In this document: piece by piece, positions 1-3,688 of the stretch
How positions within the stretch are numbered: position 1 is the stretch's first letter
How the letters are laid out: each line of letters opens with the position of its first letter
Assembly (NCBI GenBank): GCA_001564255.1
Contig: LKNC01000159.1
Location: 1 to 6,642, forward strand
Origin: Natrialbaceae archaeon Tc-Br11_E2g1
Lineage (GTDB): Archaea > Halobacteriota > Halobacteria > Halobacteriales > Natrialbaceae
DNA: 6,642 nucleotides
Reading direction: 5' to 3'
The notes under the pieces: model-generated
Database searches by the model: none
What the model saw: only the letters and a program-made list of their open reading frames with translations
Told to the model about the DNA's origin: nothing
Translations under genes and position numbers: made by a program

Positions 1-50
1 CCCGCCAGTTCTGACACACGCGGGTTCACAGGTCCATGACCGACAGTACG

Positions 51-1124
51 TCACCCGTCCGCCCGCCGAAGCCGCATCCGGACGCGATTGCCGCCGGCCT
101 CACTTTCGGCAAACGAGATGTCACCGCCGAAGCTCTCGACGGTCCAGCGAACGAGCCACAGCCCGAGGCCGCTGCCGTGGTAGGTCTGGGTGATCTCGGC
201 TTCGCCGGTGACGACCTGTCGTTCCATCGCCGGAATCTCCGGGCCGTCGTCGGCAACCCCGATCTCGACCCACCCGCGTTCGGGACTCGAGCGGACCTCG
301 AGGCACACCTTGGGTCGCTCGGCGGGGTTGTGCTCGATCGCGTTCTCGACCAGGGCCGAAACGGCCGCCTCGAGGCGCTCGGTCGCGGCCACCCGGAGGG
401 GGTCGGGAACCGCGACCTCGATCTCGGCTTCGGGATGGGTCCGGCGAAAGCGGTCGGCGACGGACCGAACGAGGCGAACGCAGTCGACGCTCGCGTTCTC
501 GGGAACCCGTTCGTTCTGGACGCGCTGGATGGCCGTCGTCTCGCCCGTCAACTCCTGGAGGTTCACCGCGGCCTCCCTGATCGCGTCGACCATCGCATCG
601 CCCGCCTCGTCGTCGACGCTGGCTTCGAGGTGGTCGGCCGCCCCGACGACGACGTTGAGTTCGTTGCGGATGTTGTGTCTGAGCACGCGCTCTACCACCT
701 CGAGCTGGCGGGTCTTTCGGCGGGTGTCGGTGAGATCGGTGTAGACGGCGAACCCACTGGTGTGATCTGACTCGTAGGGGATCCCACGGTAGAGGAACTC
801 CCGGAGCCCGTCTGCGGTCTCCCGGCGAACGTGGCGGTAGTTTATCTTCCCCGCAGCGGTCCGGTCGTCCAGGCTGTCGGCTTCCCCCTTGAGCCAGGAG
901 GGGACGACGAACGCGTTGAGTGACTCCCCGAGGATCTCCTCGCGGTCGTAGCCGAAGACGTCGACGAACGCCTGGTTCACCTCCCGGACGATCGGTTCGC
1001 CGTCGACGAGTTCGAACTCCACGACCGCGTCCTGGATGTGTTCGACGAGGTGACGAAAGCGACCTCCCCCACCCCCGACGGACCGCCCCTCGCACTCGTC
1101 CCCGACTCCCTGGGTCGAATCCAT
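51..1124 (-). CDS. Soluble PAS-domain sensor histidine kinase (haloarchaeal type)
   Basis: This is a predicted cytoplasmic histidine kinase of 357 residues, numbered from the ATG at 1124. A PAS sensor domain (about 25-133) carries the pattern EVNQAFVDVFGYDREEILG. It is followed by the phospho-acceptor helix with RVLRHNIRNELN (His about 150), an N box VENAIEHN (Asn about 261), a D box VADDGPEIP, and the glycine-rich lid HGSGLGLWLV (about 316-325). All ATP-binding and phosphorylation motifs are intact, so it should autophosphorylate; the signal is unknown. There is no transmembrane segment and no receiver domain, and no response regulator is visible nearby, so it is an orphan within this window. 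I prefer the ATG at 1124 because AGGA lies just upstream of it; an in-frame GTG at 1139 would add five residues. A run of five glycines sits before the PAS domain. Family assignment is firm; the signal and partner are not inferable. Confidence 0.9.
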   Translation of the reverse strand: MDSTQGVGDECEGRSVGGGGGRFRHLVEHIQDAVVEFELVDGEPIVREVNQAFVDVFGYDREEILGESLNAFVVPSWLKGEADSLDDRTAAGKINYRHVRRETADGLREFLYRGIPYESDHTSGFAVYTDLTDTRRKTRQLEVVERVLRHNIRNELNVVVGAADHLEASVDDEAGDAMVDAIREAAVNLQELTGETTAIQRVQNERVPENASVDCVRLVRSVADRFRRTHPEAEIEVAVPDPLRVAATERLEAAVSALVENAIEHNPAERPKVCLEVRSSPERGWVEIGVADDGPEIPAMERQVVTGEAEITQTYHGSGLGLWLVRWTVESFGGDISFAESEAGGNRVRMRLRRADG

Positions 1125-1144
1125 TGTTTCCTGTGACACTCTGT

Positions 1145-1190
1145 CAACTATCTCACGATCAACGTTTCGGCGTTCGTATTAATTCACAAC
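1145..1190 (-). promoter_or_regulatory. Candidate promoter of the histidine kinase
   Basis: Reading the minus strand, an AT-rich box AATTAATA (1184-1177) is the only strong TATA-like element before the kinase. A start of transcription about 25-27 bases downstream would fall near 1152, giving a short leader of about 13 bases to the GTG at 1139 or 28 bases to the ATG at 1124. The placement is inferred from the archaeal TATA-to-start distance, not from data. Confidence 0.4.
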
Positions 1191-1197
1191 CACATTG

Positions 1198-1213
1198 TAC
1201 TAGGCATACTAGG
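1198..1213. repeat. 9-bp-period tandem repeat TACTAGG in the divergent promoter region
   Basis: TACTAGG occurs twice (1198-1204 and 1207-1213), separated by CA, so the period is 9 bp. Each copy contains CTAG, a tetramer known to be rare in haloarchaeal genomes. The pair lies just upstream of the kinase TATA-like box on the minus strand, where an activator site would be expected. It also lies about 60-75 bases upstream of the CBS gene promoter box. It is a candidate operator; the regulator is unknown. Confidence 0.4.
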
Positions 1214-1263
1214 AAATACCCGGGCGATGGCGCGTCGACTGTCCCTCGAGACGGGAAGAACAC

Positions 1264-1298
1264 AAAGGGCATTAATCGTGGCGGGTGAAATCCCGGGC
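1264..1298 (+). promoter_or_regulatory. Promoter of the CBS-domain gene, probably leaderless
   Basis: An AT-rich box ATTAAT (1271-1276), preceded by the purine-rich AAAGG (1264-1268) as a possible BRE, is centred about 26 bases before the ATG at 1299. This is the expected distance for a transcript that begins at or next to the start codon. No Shine-Dalgarno sequence precedes the ATG, which fits leaderless translation. Confidence 0.5.
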
Positions 1299-2507
1299 AT
1301 GGACGTCACCGACATCGTCGATTCGGAGTTCGACACGTTCGACGAAACGACCCCGGTCTCGAAGCTCCGGGGAGCGTTCGAGGATTCGAGCACAAAGACC
1401 CTGTTGATCACCGCTGACGGTGATTTCGAGGGGATCGTTACCCGCCGGGACGTCCTCTCCTCACACGAGAAGGGCAACCGGAAGGCCCGATCGCTCGTCC
1501 GTCCCGTCCCGACGATCGAGCGCCACGAGGACCTCCGGGAGGCCGCCCGGTTGATGATCGCCGGCGACACCCGCGTCCTGCCCGTCCTCGACGGGGAGAC
1601 CGTCTCCGGCGTCGTCCGCGCCGACGACCTCCTAGAGCACGTCCAGCCGTACCTCTCGGTACTGGACGCCGAGGACGTCTACTCCGAGGAGGTCGTCTCG
1701 GTCGACCCGGAGACGACCCTCGGGAAGGCCCTCTCGGCGTTCCGCGAGGAGCGCATCGAACACCTCCCCGTCGTCGCCGCCGACAACGGCGAGGACGTCG
1801 TCGGCATCTGTAGCCTCTACGACGTCCTCGAGTTCGTCACCCGCGAGGTCCAGCGCTCACAGGGTGGGGACCCCAACGAGAACATGGACGCGAGTACCGG
1901 CAGCCACCACGGCGGTTTCGGTGCCCGCGAGGGCGAGAGCGCCGACTTACTCGACTTGCCCGTCCGGAACGTGATGGTCGAGACCGTCGGCACCACGACG
2001 CCCGAGACGAGCCTCGATTCGGTCCTCGAGACGATGTTCGACCACGGCGGCTCCTCCGCCGTCGTCGAACTCGAGGGCGCTCTCGACGGTATCGTCACGA
2101 AGACCGACCTCTTAGAGAGCCTGACCTGGACCGACGAAGGCCGTCTGCCCGTGCAGGTCTTCGGTGCGGACCTGATGAACGAGACGAGTCGTGAGGAACT
2201 CGGCGAACGTATCGAGGAAGCGGCCTCGAAATACCGTCACATGCGCGTCCTCGAGGCGAAGGTCCACTTCAAAGAACACGACGAGACCTTCCGTGGCATG
2301 CCCCAGATTCAGGCTCGCGTGCGCCTGTACACCGACCGTGGCACGTTCATGGCCACCGACGAGGGCTACGGCGACCGCCACGCGTTCTCGCTTGCACTCA
2401 ACGCCATCGAACGGCAGATCCTCGAGGGCAAGACCTACGGCCGCTCGAAGAAGTCCAAAGACGGCGAGGACTTAGAGAAGATCTACGGCTGGTGGCTCAG
2501 CGAGTAA
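1299..2507 (+). CDS. Four-CBS-domain protein with a C-terminal HPF/RaiA-like domain
   Basis: This 402-residue soluble protein has four CBS domains (about 3-57, 64-115, 124-182 and 217-275). CBS pairs commonly bind adenosine nucleotides such as AMP, ATP or S-adenosylmethionine. The ribose/phosphate-contact pattern G-h-h-T/S-x-x-D is seen in CBS1 (GIVTRRD), CBS3 (GICSLYD) and CBS4 (GIVTKTD), while CBS2 has Arg instead (GVVRADD). A glycine- and histidine-containing linker (about 183-216) separates CBS3 from CBS4. Residues about 283-380 predict as beta-alpha-beta-beta-beta-alpha, ending in DRHAFSLALNAIERQILEGK. This resembles bacterial ribosome hibernation factor HPF/RaiA, whose last helix has the pattern D-x-Y-x-A-I-x-x-A-x-x-x-L-E-R-Q. 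A tail with KK and WW follows. I infer nucleotide-controlled binding to the ribosome, which is not demonstrated. The start at 1299 is chosen because a longer reading from 1227 would translate the promoter and add a basic N-terminus unlike the acidic protein. CBS architecture is firm; the HPF assignment is moderate. Confidence 0.88.
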   Translation: MDVTDIVDSEFDTFDETTPVSKLRGAFEDSSTKTLLITADGDFEGIVTRRDVLSSHEKGNRKARSLVRPVPTIERHEDLREAARLMIAGDTRVLPVLDGETVSGVVRADDLLEHVQPYLSVLDAEDVYSEEVVSVDPETTLGKALSAFREERIEHLPVVAADNGEDVVGICSLYDVLEFVTREVQRSQGGDPNENMDASTGSHHGGFGAREGESADLLDLPVRNVMVETVGTTTPETSLDSVLETMFDHGGSSAVVELEGALDGIVTKTDLLESLTWTDEGRLPVQVFGADLMNETSREELGERIEEAASKYRHMRVLEAKVHFKEHDETFRGMPQIQARVRLYTDRGTFMATDEGYGDRHAFSLALNAIERQILEGKTYGRSKKSKDGEDLEKIYGWWLSE

Positions 2508-2520
2508 GTCGTCGGTAGCG

Positions 2521-2536
2521 GTTCGTTCTTTCTTCC
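2521..2536 (+). terminator. T-rich termination signal after the CBS gene
   Basis: A pyrimidine tract containing GTTCTTTCTTCC begins about 15 bases after the TAA at 2505-2507. Archaeal RNA polymerase terminates at T-rich stretches without needing a hairpin, and none is visible here. The tract is short and interrupted, so the call is tentative. Confidence 0.35.
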
Positions 2537-2631
2537 AGCAATCGAGTAGAATAGTAACAACTGAAACGGAGTCCAGTAGCCACATCGATGACGGGCACCG
2601 ACAGACGACTGCCGGAGTCTGGTCCAATCAT

Positions 2632-2682
2632 CGAAAATCTAAATCTTTACAAACTAGGTTTCAGTAGACCAATCTGGATTTC
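2632..2682 (+). promoter_or_regulatory. Candidate promoter and operator of cbtBA
   Basis: The 45 bases before the cbtB start are clearly AT-richer than the surroundings. TTTACAAA (2646-2653) is the best TATA-like box and would place the transcript start near 2676-2682, leaving almost no leader. No Shine-Dalgarno precedes the ATG. Overlapping the box is a small inverted repeat AAAC-TAG-GTTT (2651-2661), positioned where a repressor could block initiation. I see no cobalamin riboswitch; the leader is too short to hold one. Metal-responsive control is plausible but inferred. Confidence 0.42.
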
Positions 2683-2874
2683 ATGAATACGACGCAGACC
2701 GAAACCGTTCACGACAGAGTTGCGATCGCACAGGAGACGATGACGCCTAGCCAGATGGCCGCGGTGGGGGTGTTCGTGGCGTCGATCGCTTTCGCACTGG
2801 TGTTCGTTCAGGAGCCACTCATCCACGATGCGATGCACAACTTCCGGCACGCGGCCGGGATCACCTGCCACTGA
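2683..2874 (+). CDS. cbtB: Cobalt transporter subunit CbtB
   Basis: This 63-residue protein has a short polar N-terminus, one hydrophobic membrane helix (about 24-43) and a C-terminal metal-ligand motif EPLIHDAMHNFRHAAGITCH. Histidines 48, 52 and 56 are spaced by four and so line one helix face; a terminal Cys62-His63 adds two more possible ligands. This size, single helix and histidine tail are characteristic of CbtB, the small partner of CbtA. In bacteria CbtAB is predicted to import cobalt for cobalamin synthesis because its genes often follow B12 riboswitches. The gene ends in TGATG, with the A of the stop being the A of the cbtA start, implying translational coupling and matched expression. 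Cobalt specificity is a family prediction; another divalent metal is possible. Confidence 0.88.
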   Translation: MNTTQTETVHDRVAIAQETMTPSQMAAVGVFVASIAFALVFVQEPLIHDAMHNFRHAAGITCH

Positions 2875-3641
2875 TGATCTACGACTACCTCAAGCGTGGC
2901 GTCGTGGCGGGCATTATTGCCGGGCTGGCCTACGGGATGTACATCGCGCTCGTGGCGAACCCACTCCTGAACTACATCCACGACGCGGGGCACGACCACG
3001 GTCACGGCCACGACGACCACGGCCACGCACACGATCACGCAGCTGGACACGATCACTCCCACGCCGTCTCCGAGACGACGAACGCGATCGTCAGCGTCGG
3101 CAGCGCCGTCCTCTGGGGTATCCTGCTCGCGGCCGTCTTCGCCCTCGCCTATTACTTCCTCGAGCCGGCACTGCCCGGTCGAGGTGGGGTGAAAGCGGCA
3201 GTCCTCGGTGCGGCCAGTTTTTTCTCGGTGTCTGTGACGCCGTGGCTGGTGTTACCCCCGGCAGCACCCGGTGGCGAGGAGGCACTCGGGATCAACGCCC
3301 GGCTGGCGATTTACGTCGGCCTGATCGGCCTCGGGATGGTCGTCTCGGCTATCTCGATCACTGGCTACCGACGGTTAGCACCTGCAGGACGCATCCAGGC
3401 ACTCGCCGTCGCTGCCGTGCCGGTCGCCCTGACAGTCGCGGTCGTGCCGACGGTCGCGCCACCGATCATCACGCAACCGGATGTCGCTACCGAACTCGTC
3501 TACGTCTTCCTGGGAAGTACGTTCCTGAGCCAGGCCGCGCTGTGGGCGCTCATCGTCGGCGCGTTCGTCCGACTGCAAAGCCGTCGCGAGTCGACACCCG
3601 TCGCGGATCGTCTCGAGGACGACCTCACGGCGACGCCGTAG
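2874..3641 (+). CDS. cbtA: Cobalt transporter subunit CbtA with a His-rich loop
   Basis: This 255-residue integral membrane protein is predicted to work with CbtB in cobalt uptake. Hydrophobic segments lie at about 9-28, 74-95, 106-125, 143-163, 173-193 and 207-233. Between the first two is a loop (36-63) with 12 histidines and six aspartates, alternating as HDH, HGH and HDDH, suited to collecting divalent metal. The third segment leads into a TPWLVLPPAAPG stretch characteristic of CbtA. The ATG overlaps the cbtB stop by one base, so reinitiation after cbtB is likely and no separate ribosome-binding site is needed. The C-terminus is a short charged tail (SRRESTPVADRLEDD). No cobalamin biosynthesis gene lies in the window. 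Family call is strong; the transported ion and direction are inferred. Confidence 0.88.
   Translation: MIYDYLKRGVVAGIIAGLAYGMYIALVANPLLNYIHDAGHDHGHGHDDHGHAHDHAAGHDHSHAVSETTNAIVSVGSAVLWGILLAAVFALAYYFLEPALPGRGGVKAAVLGAASFFSVSVTPWLVLPPAAPGGEEALGINARLAIYVGLIGLGMVVSAISITGYRRLAPAGRIQALAVAAVPVALTVAVVPTVAPPIITQPDVATELVYVFLGSTFLSQAALWALIVGAFVRLQSRRESTPVADRLEDDLTATP
2979..3062 (+). repeat. Low-complexity CAC/GAC repeat encoding the His-rich loop of CbtA
   Basis: Imperfect repeats of CAC-GAC, CAC-GGC and CAC-GCA units encode 12 His in 28 codons. The mixture of GGT/GGC and GAC/GAT codons shows it is not an exact repeat, so it is maintained at the protein level rather than being a recent expansion. Confidence 0.7.
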
Positions 3642-3649
3642 AGCCGATC

Positions 3650-3661
3650 GAGTTCCGTTTT
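3650..3661 (+). terminator. Weak T-rich stop signal in the cbtA / transporter convergent gap
   Basis: The 47-base gap between the two convergent stop codons contains TTCCGTTTT ending at 3661, a short T run on the strand of cbtA. On the opposite strand no T tract follows the transporter stop, so its transcript may end inside or beyond cbtA. Tentative. Confidence 0.3.
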
Positions 3662-3688
3662 CACACTCGAGCGCCCGTCTCTGCCGTC

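Noticed and set aside
1..50. Possible RNA gene end or terminator hairpin (CCCGC at 1-5 pairing with GCGGG at 20-24)
   Set aside because: The stem is only five pairs with a 14-base loop and no T tract. The GGTTCA at about 23-28 lacks the matching T-arm stem of a tRNA. Too little sequence remains before the edge to support a feature.
36..770. A 244-codon plus-strand frame opposite the histidine kinase
   Set aside because: It is a mirror-frame shadow of the kinase, whose H, N, D and G boxes lie on the minus strand; the shadow has no recognisable domain or promoter.
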